The notes beneath the pieces are model-generated. The model saw only the letters and a list, made by a program, of their open reading frames with translations, was not told the DNA's origin and did no database searches. A DNA stretch of 56,989 nucleotides, from positions 1 to 56,989 of the forward strand of contig CAKVBA010000015.1 in the NCBI GenBank assembly GCA_934725305.1, written 5' to 3'. How positions within the stretch are numbered: the stretch's first letter is position 1; the number at the start of each line of letters is the position of its first letter. This document shows, piece after piece, positions 32,495-41,944 of this stretch. This DNA comes from an uncultured Parabacteroides sp. (GTDB taxonomy: Bacteria > Bacteroidota > Bacteroidia > Bacteroidales > Tannerellaceae). A program made the position numbers and the translations under genes.

Positions 32495-35400
32495 ATGAAT
32501 CTTTTTCCGAAAGTTGTTTTAACAACGTTAGTTACTGCGTCGGCAGCTATGAGTATTCAAGCTCAGGTAACGACTTCTGCTATTAGCGGATCGGTGATAG
32601 ACGAGAACAAAGAACCGATTATCGGTGCAACTATCACAGCAGTGCATGAACCTTCAGGAACACTTTATGGTGCAATTACCAACATGGATGGTCGCTATAC
32701 TATCCAAGGTATGCGTACCGGTGGTCCGTACAAGGTAGAGGTGTCTTATGTTGGTTATAGAAAATCAACATTTACAAACCTGCAGTTAGAGTTGGGTAAC
32801 ACTTTGAACCTAAACGCTAAATTGCAGTCAAGTATGGAAGAGCTGGACGAAGTAGTTGTTGTAGCTGATGCTAAAACGCAGGCTGGTGCCGCTCAAAACT
32901 TCTCACTGACTAAAATTACTAATACTCCGACTGTAGATCGTAACGTGTATGATGTTGTGAAGAACATGCCTATGGCTATGACTTCAAAGAACGGCGGTAT
33001 CACATTTGCCGGTTCTAACAACCGCTACAACAGCTTCCAGATTGACGGTACGGTAAGTAATGACGTATTTGGTTTGTCTGCTTCTGGTACAAACGGTGGT
33101 CAGACAGGTGCCAACCCGATTTCTATGGATGCTATCCAGGAAATCCAGGTTGTAGTTGCTCCGTTCGACGTTCGCCAGAGCGGTTTTACAGGTGGTGGTA
33201 TCAATGCTATTACCAAGCAGGGTACTAACCAGACTCACGGTTCTGCTTATACTTATTTCAACAACCAGAACATGTATGGTAAGTATAGTGCTGTTCGTGA
33301 TTACGAGAAATTTCCGTTGAGCCAGCAGTACACTCGCACATTCGGTGGTACTTTGGGTGGTGCTTTGATCAAGGATAAATTGTTCTACTTCGTTAGTGCT
33401 GAAGGAAAGAAAGAATCTTATCCGTCAAGTGTATATCCTGGTTACACCAGCCAGTATATCACTTCTGCCGTGGCTCGTCAGATTGCTGATAAGTATAAAG
33501 AATATACAGGTAATAGCGAAGGTTACGATCAGCGCAACGTCGATCAAAAGTCATTTGGTCTGTTGGCTCGTGTTGACTGGAATATCAACCAAGACCATAA
33601 GTTGGCTGTACGTTATCAGCACAATAATTCATTCGATGACAACTATGGTCCGGGTGCTTATAAGTACTTCTTTACCAATAGTGGCTACCGCATGAACAAC
33701 AAGACTAACTCTATTGTGGCTGAGTTGAACTCTCACTTGAGTCAGAATATGTACAACGAGTTACGTGCTTCTGGTAGCTTCATTCGTGACCATCGTGATG
33801 TGGCTTATCAGGGACCGACCGTACAGATCAACGATGTAAAGGGTGCCGACGGTGCAACCAATATTACCGTTAACATCGGTACAGAATATTCTTCAGGTGC
33901 CAATAGCTTGGATCAGGACATCTATACATTTGAAGATAACTTGTCTTGGTACTTAGGTAATCATACCTTTACATTCGGTACACACAACGAAATCTACAAG
34001 ATGAGAAACCTGTTTATCCAGGCTGTCAACGGTTCTTGGTATTTTGACGGATTGGAAAACTTCTTGAATGATAAGCCTTATCAGTTCTCTTATAAATATA
34101 CAGACCCTGAGTTGACAGGCGGTGACTATCGCTATGCTCCGGTGATGAAGGCAGGTCAGTTTGGTTTCTATGCTCAGGATTTGTGGCGTATCACCAATGA
34201 CTTCGAGTTGACTTATGGTTTGCGTATCGACATCCCGACCGTATTTAACGATCCGACAACCAACCCTGCATTCAATGAGTATGCAGCTAAGAAAGGCTTT
34301 GATGCTCGTGTAGGCGAAATGCCGGGTGCAAAAGTGTTGTTCTCTCCGCGTGTAGGTTTCCGTTGGTATGCTAATGAAGATCACAGCACATTGTTCCGTG
34401 GTGGTTTGGGTATCTTCACGGGTCGTGTTCCTTTTGTTTGGTTGTCAAATGCATTCAACAACACCGGTATGGAGTCAAAGGGTACAACTATCACTCCGAG
34501 AGATCCGGCCGGAAACTACACCAATGCAGCTCCGTCATTGGCTCAATATGCTAAGGATCCTGTAGGAGCCATGAATTCTCAGAAGGGTTCATCTTCTCGT
34601 CCGGATATCGTAACAATCGATAAAGACTTCAAGTATCCGCAAGTGTTGCGTGCCAACTTGGCTATCGAACAGCGTTTGCCGGGTGATGTTAAGGTAACGT
34701 TGGAAGGTATCTACTCTAAGACAATGAACAATGTGTTCTTTGAAAACTTGGCGTTGACCAACGATGGCACTAAGGTTTATGCTGTTCCGGGAGTTGAGGC
34801 TTCTGCTGCTCCTTTCTATAGCAATGCCAAGAGCGACTACTATAGCATCGTAAACTTGAAGAACACCAACAAGGGTTATACCTATGCATTCTCTGCTTTG
34901 CTTGAAAAGCGCTTCAACTTTGGTTTGGATATGTCGGCATCTTATACCTATGGACGTGCTAAGTCTGTAAATGATGGTACAAGCTCTGTTGCTTATTCTA
35001 ACTGGAAATACAACTACTCTCGTGACACCAATTCTGACAAGGAATTAGGCTTCTCTAAGTTCGACGTTCCTCACCGTATCATGGTTCAGGCTTCTTATAC
35101 AACTCCGAAGTATTTGAATGATTGGACAAGTACAACCATTGCTGTTACATATAGTGCATTCTCTGGTAGCCGTTATAGCTTGACTATGAACGAACGTTCA
35201 GACTTTAATGGCGACGGTCAGAAGGGTAACTCTTTGCTGTATATCCCGACAAACGAAGAATTGGCAAAGATGAATTTCGTTGACTTGAAGAGCGGTGGTA
35301 AAGTGGTTATGACAGCCGAGGAAAACCGTGCTGCATTTAAGAACTGGATTGAATCTGATTCGTATGCAAAGAACAACCGCGGTCGTTATGCAGAACGTAA

Positions 35401-35704
35401 CTCAAACTCTGGTCGCTGGGAACATGAAGTCAACTTGCACTTAGGTCAGACTATCTATAATGCACAAGGTATTGGCCAGTTAGAGTTTACATTTGACATC
35501 ATCAACTTTGCTAATATGTTGAACAAGGAATGGGGTGCAAACTATAGCTCTTCTTACAACTTGTCACCGTTGTCAGTAACCTCTATTTCAAAGGACGCTC
35601 AGGGCAACCGTACAGCTTCTTATACATACAATAATGCAGAGATCAAGAAGAGTGATATCTACTCTCGTTGGCATGCACAGGTGGGTATTAAGCTGACATT
35701 CTAA
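32495..35704 (+). CDS. Oar-like TonB-dependent outer-membrane receptor
   Basis: A 1069-residue outer-membrane barrel. After the signal peptide (AAMSIQAQ) comes a carboxypeptidase-regulatory-like beta sandwich (GSVIDENKEPIIGATITAVH, about 30-115), a plug domain (DRNVYDVVKNMPM ... SFQIDGT), and a 22-strand-type barrel. The SAFS...ITKQGTNQTHGSAYTYF pattern and the lack of a SusD partner suit the Oar-like group and not a SusC polysaccharide receptor. It ends in LTF, a C-terminal aromatic for BAM recognition. Single-gene transcript with terminator at 35744. Substrate unknown. Confidence 0.88.
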   Translation: MNLFPKVVLTTLVTASAAMSIQAQVTTSAISGSVIDENKEPIIGATITAVHEPSGTLYGAITNMDGRYTIQGMRTGGPYKVEVSYVGYRKSTFTNLQLELGNTLNLNAKLQSSMEELDEVVVVADAKTQAGAAQNFSLTKITNTPTVDRNVYDVVKNMPMAMTSKNGGITFAGSNNRYNSFQIDGTVSNDVFGLSASGTNGGQTGANPISMDAIQEIQVVVAPFDVRQSGFTGGGINAITKQGTNQTHGSAYTYFNNQNMYGKYSAVRDYEKFPLSQQYTRTFGGTLGGALIKDKLFYFVSAEGKKESYPSSVYPGYTSQYITSAVARQIADKYKEYTGNSEGYDQRNVDQKSFGLLARVDWNINQDHKLAVRYQHNNSFDDNYGPGAYKYFFTNSGYRMNNKTNSIVAELNSHLSQNMYNELRASGSFIRDHRDVAYQGPTVQINDVKGADGATNITVNIGTEYSSGANSLDQDIYTFEDNLSWYLGNHTFTFGTHNEIYKMRNLFIQAVNGSWYFDGLENFLNDKPYQFSYKYTDPELTGGDYRYAPVMKAGQFGFYAQDLWRITNDFELTYGLRIDIPTVFNDPTTNPAFNEYAAKKGFDARVGEMPGAKVLFSPRVGFRWYANEDHSTLFRGGLGIFTGRVPFVWLSNAFNNTGMESKGTTITPRDPAGNYTNAAPSLAQYAKDPVGAMNSQKGSSSRPDIVTIDKDFKYPQVLRANLAIEQRLPGDVKVTLEGIYSKTMNNVFFENLALTNDGTKVYAVPGVEASAAPFYSNAKSDYYSIVNLKNTNKGYTYAFSALLEKRFNFGLDMSASYTYGRAKSVNDGTSSVAYSNWKYNYSRDTNSDKELGFSKFDVPHRIMVQASYTTPKYLNDWTSTTIAVTYSAFSGSRYSLTMNERSDFNGDGQKGNSLLYIPTNEELAKMNFVDLKSGGKVVMTAEENRAAFKNWIESDSYAKNNRGRYAERNSNSGRWEHEVNLHLGQTIYNAQGIGQLEFTFDIINFANMLNKEWGANYSSSYNLSPLSVTSISKDAQGNRTASYTYNNAEIKKSDIYSRWHAQVGIKLTF

Positions 35705-35743
35705 TCAGAAGAAATAGCTGACTAGATAAATAGTTACCTATAG

Positions 35744-35784
35744 AAAGGGGCTGCGTCAAACTGGTTGTTTTGATGCAGCCCCTT
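35744..35784. terminator. GGGGCTGCGTCAAA hairpin terminator
   Basis: AAAGGGGCTGCGTCAAA pairs with TTTGATGCAGCCCCTT. It lies between convergent genes and is nearly identical to the one at 10761. Confidence 0.75.
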
Positions 35785-35844
35785 CTTGTTTAAGATGTCA
35801 GAAACGCCTTTCAGTTGTCCGCGATTCTGACGCATCGCTTTTGT

Positions 35845-37338
35845 CTATCCGTTCATCCCTTCAAAGATAGAGGCATCGTAGAAATGATGTTCTTCCGGCC
35901 GGTGAGACGCATACCACACTTGTGCAAAGAAGGGATTTCCTTTGGCAATCTCGTCATAGTTCCACGGGAGTGGCAGGCATTCAGGGCACCAATGTCCGCC
36001 TTTCAAGATCAGATTGGGAGAGGCTTTGAAGCGATGTCCAAATTGGCATTCCCATTCCAAAGGTGTGGCCAGGTCGCCTTGAACCATTTGAGTGGACAGA
36101 CATTTACCTCCACGGAAAGCGGCAGCCTGTTTCATGTCTTCAATGTCGAGCAGACTTTGTGGCTTGCTCTCGTCGTAGCCATGGTTCAGAAGAACGGGCG
36201 TCTCTGATGGATGTTGTTTGTTGATATGATTCCAATCCGGGATAGCTTTCCATGCCTCCAGTGAACCGAAGTAGGCCGAGATGCGATTCTCGTTCTTTGT
36301 CTTGATCCAATTCAGTGTGCCCAATCCCTTCTTGGAGGCGATGGCCTTCATTCCCCATTTGATGAAGATTGGGGGAACAATCTTGGACAGATGGAAATAC
36401 CAAGGCACCTGCTTGGCTAACCAGCAGAAATAGTCATCACACGTCTGATTACTGCGGAAGTGGAGATATTTTTCCAGTTCATCCGAGTCGGTGTACCATT
36501 GTCCATGGAAGTTGCGTAGGGCAAACCAGTTGGTCTCGAATATCTTTTCAGGTGGCGGACAAGAGATCGCTTTCAATAGCTTGACCTCAAATTCGTAGTT
36601 GGTCATGCGGAAAGTGGGGCCACTACTGATGTTGTAGAAGCGGTTCCAGAATTCGTCGGGCACATCTTCTTCGCACACATTGGCCAACAGACGGCCGGAG
36701 TCTTCTGCCGTGGCCCATTCCAACACGCCATCAATAGGAACATGAAAGGTTATCGGGTCGGAGCCTTTCAGCAGAAGTTCCGGGCAAAGAATACCTGTCT
36801 GGCGCAGGCAAGCCCAATATTTTAATCCGCTCTCAACAAAGATACGTTCGGCAACGGTCTTGGAGATGGCATAGTGATCATAGATGCTGGCACAAATAGG
36901 GTCGCCGGTGCGTCCCCAATGAATCGGAGCATTGCGGTGTCCGGTTTGAGCCACCGAGCCAATATAGACCACCTTGATCTGGTCGGCATTGGGTTGAGCC
37001 TTTACGGCCTTGACGATATGGCTGGCTGCAGTGGTGTTGACCTGGAAGGTCTTTTTGGGGTAATAGTCTGCTGCCGGTGAAACCATTCCTCCTACATGCA
37101 GCACATAATCAGCTCCAGTGATTCCTTCGAGTATGTCATCATAGTTGGTCAAATCGCCCCAGACGATGCGGACGCCTTCACGATTCATATACTGGGCCAG
37201 CTTTTTCTTGTTGACTTCGCTCGGACGAGCCAATAGGGTAATGTTGAATCGGTCGAGACGTTTCTCCAATTCATGCAGTCCGGCTCTACCCATAGTTCCG
37301 GTTGCTCCTGTCAAGAATATAGTCTTTTTTGTTCGCAT
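35845..37338 (-). CDS. NAD-dependent epimerase/dehydratase with C-terminal treble-clef tail
   Basis: The 497-residue protein has an extended short-chain dehydrogenase fold: FLTGATGTMGRAG binds the dinucleotide, and YDHYAISKTVAERIF supplies the catalytic Tyr-x-x-x-Lys, near residue 155. From about residue 300 the chain leaves the usual family length. Near 435-455 is a zinc-finger-like segment, WECQFGHRFKASPN ... GHWCPECL (Cys, Gly-His, Cys-Pro-x-Cys), as in treble-clef domains. The substrate is unknown; sterol- or sugar-type substrates are both possible. It starts 28 bp after the map stop and probably belongs to the same transcript. Confidence 0.75.
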   Translation of the reverse strand: MRTKKTIFLTGATGTMGRAGLHELEKRLDRFNITLLARPSEVNKKKLAQYMNREGVRIVWGDLTNYDDILEGITGADYVLHVGGMVSPAADYYPKKTFQVNTTAASHIVKAVKAQPNADQIKVVYIGSVAQTGHRNAPIHWGRTGDPICASIYDHYAISKTVAERIFVESGLKYWACLRQTGILCPELLLKGSDPITFHVPIDGVLEWATAEDSGRLLANVCEEDVPDEFWNRFYNISSGPTFRMTNYEFEVKLLKAISCPPPEKIFETNWFALRNFHGQWYTDSDELEKYLHFRSNQTCDDYFCWLAKQVPWYFHLSKIVPPIFIKWGMKAIASKKGLGTLNWIKTKNENRISAYFGSLEAWKAIPDWNHINKQHPSETPVLLNHGYDESKPQSLLDIEDMKQAAAFRGGKCLSTQMVQGDLATPLEWECQFGHRFKASPNLILKGGHWCPECLPLPWNYDEIAKGNPFFAQVWYASHRPEEHHFYDASIFEGMNG

Positions 37339-37365
37339 TGCTTATCACTTAATACATATAGATTA

Positions 37366-38235
37366 TTAATAGGTCAGGATCTCCAATCCGTGATCGGTCA
37401 TCACGAAGGTGTGTTCCCATTGAGCAGACGACTGTTTGTCTTCGGTGATAACGGTCCATCCGTCTTCTTCGTCGATAAAGACCTGCCACGATCCCATGTT
37501 GATCATCGGTTCAATGGTGAAGACCATGCCGGGAACCAGCAGCATTCCCGTCTTTTTCTTTCCGAAGTGAGCTACTTCCGGCTCTTCGTGAAACGCCAGT
37601 CCCACACCGTGTCCACACAGATCGCGCACCACAGAGTAACCGTTCTTTTCGGCATGTGTCTGTATGGCGTGGCCGATATCGCCGACATAGCCAAAAGGTT
37701 GAGCTGCCTTCATACCAATCTCGAGACACTCTTTGGTTACCCTGACCAGTCGTTGACGAGCCTGGCTCACTTCGCCAATCATAAACATGCGAGATGCATC
37801 CGAATAATAGCCATCCAGAATGGTTGATACATCTACATTGATTATATCGCCATTGCGTAAGATCTCCTTTTCGCTGGGAATGCCGTGACATACCACTTCG
37901 TTGATAGAGGTGCAGACGCTCTTGGGGAAACCTTCATAGTTGAGAGGAGCAGGGATGGCTCCATGATCGGTTGTATAGTCATAGACCAGCTTGTCTATTT
38001 GTGCTGTGCTCATGCCTTCTTTAATCTCTTGAGCAACTAAATCGAGCACACCCGTGTTGACAACACCGCTACGGCGGATGCCTTCAATTTGTTCGGGAGT
38101 CTTTATGAGATTGCGAGAAGGAACCAAGTGACCTTTGTTCTGAAGATAGAGAATTCGTTTGTCTAGTTCGGTTAATGGCTGCCCCTTGATGGGGCGCCAG
38201 TTGTTTATTCTTCTTTTAAACATACGCTTATTCAT
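37366..38235 (-). CDS. map: Methionine aminopeptidase, type I
   Basis: Removes the initiator methionine from new proteins. The 289-residue enzyme has the five metal ligands of the pita-bread fold: Asp in INVDVSTILDGYYSDASRM (two), His in DLCGHGVGLAFHEEPEV, Glu in FTIEPMIN and WEHTFVMTDHG. An N-terminal extension of about 40 basic residues precedes the domain. I choose ATG 38235; ATG 38223 is also possible, since the promoter's -7 box ends 10 bp before 38235. Confidence 0.93.
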   Translation of the reverse strand: MNKRMFKRRINNWRPIKGQPLTELDKRILYLQNKGHLVPSRNLIKTPEQIEGIRRSGVVNTGVLDLVAQEIKEGMSTAQIDKLVYDYTTDHGAIPAPLNYEGFPKSVCTSINEVVCHGIPSEKEILRNGDIINVDVSTILDGYYSDASRMFMIGEVSQARQRLVRVTKECLEIGMKAAQPFGYVGDIGHAIQTHAEKNGYSVVRDLCGHGVGLAFHEEPEVAHFGKKKTGMLLVPGMVFTIEPMINMGSWQVFIDEEDGWTVITEDKQSSAQWEHTFVMTDHGLEILTY

Positions 38236-38244
38236 TAATCTTAA

Positions 38245-38252
38245 CAAAGATA
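38245..38252 (-). promoter_or_regulatory. Predicted -7 box (TATCTTTG) for map and the downstream dehydrogenase
   Basis: Minus-strand TAnnTTTG match just upstream of map. The very short distance suggests a leader of a few bases or a start at 38223. Confidence 0.5.
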
Positions 38253-38316
38253 GTGAATGGCGAGAGAAATGTCAATAGGGAAAACTTGTTTTCAATGGTT
38301 GCCACCTTCTCGCCTC

Positions 38317-39558
38317 TTATTTATTCCAAATCGCCTTGATGGTCTCTTCCTGGTTATATCCGAGCGGACAAGCCTCGCTCTTCGAATTGGCTCGATAGAT
38401 GTTGTCGGTTTCATTGGGGCAACAGATGCCTCTCAATCCCGGCATTTCGAAGTGGCCGTTCGGGTCATTGTGCTTCAGCCAATCCCAAGCATACTGTAGC
38501 CATTCGTTTCGATAGGCTTCGGGCTGTTTGGCATACCAAGAGATTTCGTCCCAACCCCAAGGAAAGTAAGACGCCGTGTCTGCCACATTGACTACCTCTT
38601 CGTGCCCGTAGTTGTCGATCTCTACCAGATAAGGCAGACTTTCACATCTCCATCCACTGGGCGTTACGCCACCTTTGCTTCTGCCAAAGAGCGCATCCAG
38701 ATGATTCATTCTCAGTTCTGCATATTGCGGTTCTTCCGGCTTGTAGTCTCCGGGAACAGCACAGATACGCAAAGGGAATGAGTTGAAGTCGAGCAGGCTG
38801 ACGCCCTCTTTCAGCATGTCGCCCTTTGGCGTGTGCGCATCCAGAAGAATCCAGTGGCGGCGGGCATGTTCGCTTGCATAGGCTCGTAGGTGGTCGATCC
38901 ATTTTTTCCAGTCCTCTCTTTCCGGGTCGTTCATGCCAATCAACTCTATTTGTCCCAAGTGGAAAGCTTCGCAACCGATGTTGATATAAGATCCGGCCAA
39001 GAAGAGAAACCACAATTGTGTCTCGGTCCGGCTGATATCCGGAACACTGCTACCCTTGTGCCAATGATCTACATATTTGCCGTTTGGATCCAGCATTTTG
39101 TCATACGAGAAATTACGCTTCTCAACGGGCAGATTGTAGGTAGTAAATACCCACTCAGGAATTGCAATCTCATTGACTCTTTCCGAAATGGCTTCGAACA
39201 AACAGCCTTGGAAAATGATGTCCGGGTCATAGGCGTGCAACTCTTCGATGGTCTTTTGGGCATGCGACCAGAAAACGGGATCGTTCAGAACCTGTTCGTT
39301 CTCCCATCTGAAAATGGCGCGGCCGATAAATTTCGCCCCGATGTTTTTGATCATACGAATATCATCCCGGTGAACAAGCAATGAGGCTTCGTCTTGTTGA
39401 GGCGCCAATACACACGACAGGGTGATGGAGCGATCGAGATAGTTTTCCAATACTTCGCGGGCGATGCCATTTTGGTCGAAGTGGAAATTCTTGGTTGGCT
39501 CCGAAGTGCTACAGGCTGCCAATAGACAGCTCACTAAAATATACAACAAGTTTTTCAT
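38317..39558 (-). CDS. Lipoprotein of unknown function, possibly a TIM-barrel enzyme
   Basis: The 413-residue protein has a lipoprotein signal (lipobox LLAAC at residue 16). The body is rich in Trp and acidic residues, with TIM-barrel-like strands (KFIGRAIFRWEN, DIIFQGCLF, HWILLDAHTP), so a glycoside hydrolase-like fold is possible. I do not recognise the family and see no conserved catalytic pair. It has its own promoter at 39614. There is no acidic export signal right after the lipid Cys (CSTSEPT), so a periplasmic location is more likely. Confidence 0.6.
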   Translation of the reverse strand: MKNLLYILVSCLLAACSTSEPTKNFHFDQNGIAREVLENYLDRSITLSCVLAPQQDEASLLVHRDDIRMIKNIGAKFIGRAIFRWENEQVLNDPVFWSHAQKTIEELHAYDPDIIFQGCLFEAISERVNEIAIPEWVFTTYNLPVEKRNFSYDKMLDPNGKYVDHWHKGSSVPDISRTETQLWFLFLAGSYINIGCEAFHLGQIELIGMNDPEREDWKKWIDHLRAYASEHARRHWILLDAHTPKGDMLKEGVSLLDFNSFPLRICAVPGDYKPEEPQYAELRMNHLDALFGRSKGGVTPSGWRCESLPYLVEIDNYGHEEVVNVADTASYFPWGWDEISWYAKQPEAYRNEWLQYAWDWLKHNDPNGHFEMPGLRGICCPNETDNIYRANSKSEACPLGYNQEETIKAIWNK

Positions 39559-39613
39559 GATAGATAGAATGTGTTATACCTGTTCCGGCGCAGATGATGG
39601 TGCGCTCGTGTCT

Positions 39614-39621
39614 CAAAGATA
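39614..39621 (-). promoter_or_regulatory. Predicted -7 box (TATCTTTG) for the lipoprotein gene
   Basis: Minus-strand exact match to TAnnTTTG, 56 bp before the ATG at 39558. Confidence 0.55.
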
Positions 39622-39685
39622 CAGGAAATTCACGTGGATTACAAAATATGTAGGCGCAAATTCATGTAAAGTTTGGAATGGCCGG

Positions 39686-39995
39686 AAAGTCCTTTTTGAG
39701 AAGAGCTCGCATCCTTTTTAGAAAAAGGGCGCACCCTTTTTGGAAAAAGGTCAGCATCTTTTTTCGAAAGGCATTCGAATGCCGTTCGAACGATGTTCGA
39801 ACAGCGTTCAAAAAAGAGGGTAGGGACTTTTGAGAAAAACTCTATAGACTTTTCGGAAATAGTCTATAGAGTCTTGAGAAAATGGGTAGGCACTCCGTCG
39901 GAAAGGAGTAGGCACTCCGTTGGAATTGGGTAGGCACCCATTTTGAAAGGGATAGTTACTCCGTTCGGAAAGGATAGGTATTTCGTTTTTATAGG
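39686..39995 (-). repeat. Intergenic repeat, locus C: two 22-bp-period arrays and a palindrome cluster
   Basis: Reverse orientation to loci A and B. AGG-anchors at 39888, 39910, 39932, 39954 and 39976 keep the 22-bp period of the GGAGTGCCTACCCAATTTC-type unit. A second array with GCAYCCTTTTTnGAAAAAGG units at 39709, 39731 and 39754 lies beside it. Between them are GGCATTCGAATGCC (39770-39783), two more TTCGAAC sites, and a 12-bp perfect stem ACTCTATAGACT/AGTCTATAGAGT (39839-39872). It fills the divergent gap upstream of the TPR regulator. Confidence 0.65.
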
Positions 39996-40115
39996 GGAAC
40001 ATCCTGTTTTCAATCACTCCAAGAGGCCGCGCGAATGGGGAAAAACGATTTGGGTTAAATAGAAAGAGTAGCGTTTTCTTTAGCGAAACAAGTTGCTCCG
40101 TTCGGTTAAATTTCA

Positions 40116-40123
40116 TAGCTTTG
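40116..40123 (+). promoter_or_regulatory. Predicted -7 box (TAGCTTTG) for the TPR regulator
   Basis: Exact TAnnTTTG match 18 bp before the ATG at 40141, which supports this start over 40093. Confidence 0.5.
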
Positions 40124-40140
40124 GGCAAAAACAGATACAG

Positions 40141-41832
40141 ATGATGAAGCCACATTATATAATACTGCTTGTTGTAGGTTTGTTGTTGAGTGTTGTCTCG
40201 TGCCGGAAACAAACATCCTTGTCTTCTCTATTCGACAATCTTGTACAGATAGAATCCATTATGGAGCAATATCCGGATAGTGCATTTCAGATGTTGCAAC
40301 AGATACAGGATGCTTCTTCTTATCCCATATCGGATCAAGCCTATTATTATCTGTTGTTGACGGAGGCGCAGGATAAAAATTATCAGACGCCGGTTAGTGA
40401 TTCATTATTGCTGATAGCTCTTGATTATTATCAGCAGCAAGAAGAAGATCCCTATCATTTGACAAAGGCTTGGTATTATAAAGGGCGTATTCATCATGAA
40501 GCCGGAGATCCGTTACGAGCACAAACTTGTTATTTGAAAGCTTTGGATGCAGGTATAAGACTGGATCAATGGCGTTTGTTGGGAAGGATCAATAATCTTA
40601 TAGGATGGTTATATACTTATCAGCGGGTGTATGAACAGGCTATTCCTTATCTTCATGCCGCCATAATGTATGCCAAAAAAGCCAATTCGTCGCGAGGTAT
40701 GGCCTTCTCTAGCAGAGATTTGGGTCGGGTGTATTCGGTGATGGAAAAGCCGGACAGTGCTATCTTTTACTATAAGCAATCCATCTCTTTGGCCGAGTTG
40801 AATTCTTCTCATAGCGAGTTGGCCTCAATCTATTTAAAGCAGGGATATGATTCATTGGCATTGAAGCACCTTTCCCGAGCATTAGAACTGTCTGTTTTAG
40901 ATGAAGATCGTTTCCCTCTCTATTTGGTGTTGGGTGAATACTATACCAGTAACAACCAAACTGACTCAGCCCTCTATTATCTGAAGAAAAGTATAGAAAG
41001 TCCGACTTTGGCAACGCAAGCCGCTTCTTGTTATTTTCTTACAGAGATAGCAAAGCTGCAGAATGATAAAGATGCCTATATCCATTGGAATGAAAAATAT
41101 GTAGCCTTGAGTGATTCGATAAATAGACAGAAGGTGGATAATGAGCTTCGCATTACCAAAAAACAATATGAGGACAGGCAAATTGCTATGCAGATGGAGC
41201 AGAAAGAGCTGGAGGTTTCATTGGTTAATTATCGTTGGGCACTTGTTTGCTTGTTGCTTTTGTTTGTTATCCTGTTCATTGGAATAGAGCGTAAGCGTAG
41301 AGGTGAAAAGTTGGAAGAGCAGCGAAGACGATTTGAATTGCTCGATCACCAGCTACAGTTGAACAAGCGTTTGGTTGTAGAGAAAGAGCAGTTGATTGAT
41401 CGGTTACAAAAGCAGAATGCGCAATATTCTACTCGGAGTATCATTTCTTCTGATGGAGAGTTGCCATTACAAAAGAGCAATCAGACACAAGAAGAGTTTA
41501 TAAGATCCTTTAGTGAAAGTAATGTTTATCAACGATTCCATTCCGAACAGAGTTGGAAACCTTCGAGTGATGATTGGAATGAACTCCAAGAAATGTTGAA
41601 TCAATATTATGATAACTTCACCGTTCGTTTAAAGCAGTTGGTTCCTGCTATTAATGAGAATGAACTGCGTGTGGTCTGTTTGTTGAAAGCAGAGGTGCGT
41701 CCTCTTGTCATTTCTCAGTTGTTGTGTTGCTCTATCAGCAATGTTTCCAAACTACGTTCTCGCTTATATAAGAAGATAACAGGGGTTGAAGGTTCATCTA
41801 TCGAGTTGGATAGATTGATTTCCGATCTTTAG
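40141..41832 (+). CDS. Membrane-bound TPR regulator with C-terminal DNA-binding-like domain
   Basis: The 563-residue protein begins with a lipoprotein-like signal (LLSVVSC), then TPRs over about residues 40-330 (AWYYKGRIHHEAGDPLRAQT and others), a membrane helix (WALVCLLLLFVILFIGI, near 370), a coiled coil, and a C-terminal 90-residue segment ending RPLVISQLLCCSISNVSKLR, which looks like a helix-turn-helix. Such TPR-TM-HTH proteins of Bacteroidales often sit beside peptide-export or signalling loci. Here it precedes the DUF3244/SPASM/C39 exporter group, so it may control it. Confidence 0.7.
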   Translation: MMKPHYIILLVVGLLLSVVSCRKQTSLSSLFDNLVQIESIMEQYPDSAFQMLQQIQDASSYPISDQAYYYLLLTEAQDKNYQTPVSDSLLLIALDYYQQQEEDPYHLTKAWYYKGRIHHEAGDPLRAQTCYLKALDAGIRLDQWRLLGRINNLIGWLYTYQRVYEQAIPYLHAAIMYAKKANSSRGMAFSSRDLGRVYSVMEKPDSAIFYYKQSISLAELNSSHSELASIYLKQGYDSLALKHLSRALELSVLDEDRFPLYLVLGEYYTSNNQTDSALYYLKKSIESPTLATQAASCYFLTEIAKLQNDKDAYIHWNEKYVALSDSINRQKVDNELRITKKQYEDRQIAMQMEQKELEVSLVNYRWALVCLLLLFVILFIGIERKRRGEKLEEQRRRFELLDHQLQLNKRLVVEKEQLIDRLQKQNAQYSTRSIISSDGELPLQKSNQTQEEFIRSFSESNVYQRFHSEQSWKPSSDDWNELQEMLNQYYDNFTVRLKQLVPAINENELRVVCLLKAEVRPLVISQLLCCSISNVSKLRSRLYKKITGVEGSSIELDRLISDL

Positions 41833-41944
41833 TAATTTGTTGTTTTTCATTATTTTGCGATTTGTCAAGTATTTGTCAACTAAAAAAAGAGGCGAGAGAA
41901 TGTAAATCTGTCTATATTTCTCTGCGAATAAAAACTGAGGTGTT

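Noticed and set aside
35815..36207. Plus-strand frames opposite the dehydrogenase, map and lipoprotein genes
   Set aside because: They are shadows of the well-supported minus-strand genes with clear catalytic motifs.
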